Of a DNA stretch of 64,000 nt, positions 63,877 through 64,000 are shown piece after piece. The position numbers were made by a program, and so were the translations under genes. The stretch comes from Klebsormidium nitens (taxonomy: Eukaryota; Streptophyta; Klebsormidiophyceae; Klebsormidiales; Klebsormidiaceae): positions 93,424 through 157,423 of the forward strand of contig DF237132.1 of assembly GCA_000708835.1 (NCBI GenBank). The letters are read 5' to 3'. Under the pieces are notes generated by a model that was not told the DNA's origin, did not search any database, and saw only the letters and a program-made list of their open reading frames with translations. Numbering within the stretch: the first letter of the stretch is position 1; every line of letters begins with the position of its first letter.

Positions 63877-64000
63877 ATGATGGCGCATGCCGGGAGTGCT
63901 TTTCAGCCCTGGAATCAGCCAGAACTTTGTTCACGTGGAGCGCCTTTCGCTGTGGCGGTTGTTCCGGCTCCTTTTGGAGAGGGTGCCGAGCGGAGGTGAG
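63877..64000 (+). CDS. possible first exon of a gene continuing past the right edge
   Basis: ATG at 63877 opens MMAHAGSAFQPWNQPELCSR, ending in a good donor (GCGGAG|GTGAG) at the very edge of the window; the same frame would otherwise stop at once. The match of start, frame and donor is suggestive but the fragment is too short to identify. Confidence 0.25.

Overview
This window looks like nuclear DNA of a green-lineage eukaryote, most likely a streptophyte alga; Klebsormidium is my guess and is not proven. Genes are split by many short GT-AG introns. The gene set is plant-like: a Golgi alpha-mannosidase I of the plant MNS1/2 type, an HDA14-type organellar histone deacetylase, a plastid-targeted rubredoxin and a plant-type WD40 giant of the At4g11270/rabconnectin-3-beta kind. 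A DNAAF2/Kintoun gene implies an ancestor or life stage with motile flagella. Exon models were built by hand from splice sites, reading phase and remembered family sequences. No alignment program was run.

Layout. 0.5-2.5 kb (-): 5' part of DNAAF2, whose 3' end was not found. 4.5-5.5 kb (-): a 91-aa coiled-coil protein. 6.5-8.6 kb (+): rubredoxin, 162 aa. 9.8-19.2 kb (-): the nine-exon, 1632-aa WD40 protein. 19.9-23.1 kb (+): a 330-aa protein with a gamma-glutamylcyclotransferase-like motif. 24.5-40.0 kb: a local duplication array. It holds two full copies and one dead stub of a mitochondrial-looking, membrane-anchored P-loop NTPase gene (-), and four copies of an unrecognised intronless gene of about 160 codons (+). 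41.4-47.4 kb (-): MNS1-type mannosidase, 591 aa. 48.2 kb (+): a doubtful ORF. 51.5-56.9 kb (-): class 3 lipase, about 711 aa. 57.9-62.3 kb (+): HDA14-type deacetylase, 471 aa. The right edge may hold the first exon of another gene.

Most genes form head-to-head pairs with 0.5-1.1 kb between start codons, suggesting shared promoters: coiled-coil/rubredoxin, WD40/GGCT-like, NTPase/orphan gene, mannosidase/ORF and lipase/HDAC. Apart from the array, the genes are housekeeping functions with no evident shared pathway.

Two things stand out. First, the 24-40 kb array pairs an anchored NTPase with a small orphan family behind a recurring GC-rich promoter block. It grew by nested duplication in units of [NTPase - orphan alpha - orphan beta]. 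Second, in at least three unrelated genes (WD40, mannosidase, HDAC) introns carry decayed extra copies of the neighbouring exon-intron junction, as if splice junctions had been tandemly duplicated. That pattern bears on how introns grow or arise.
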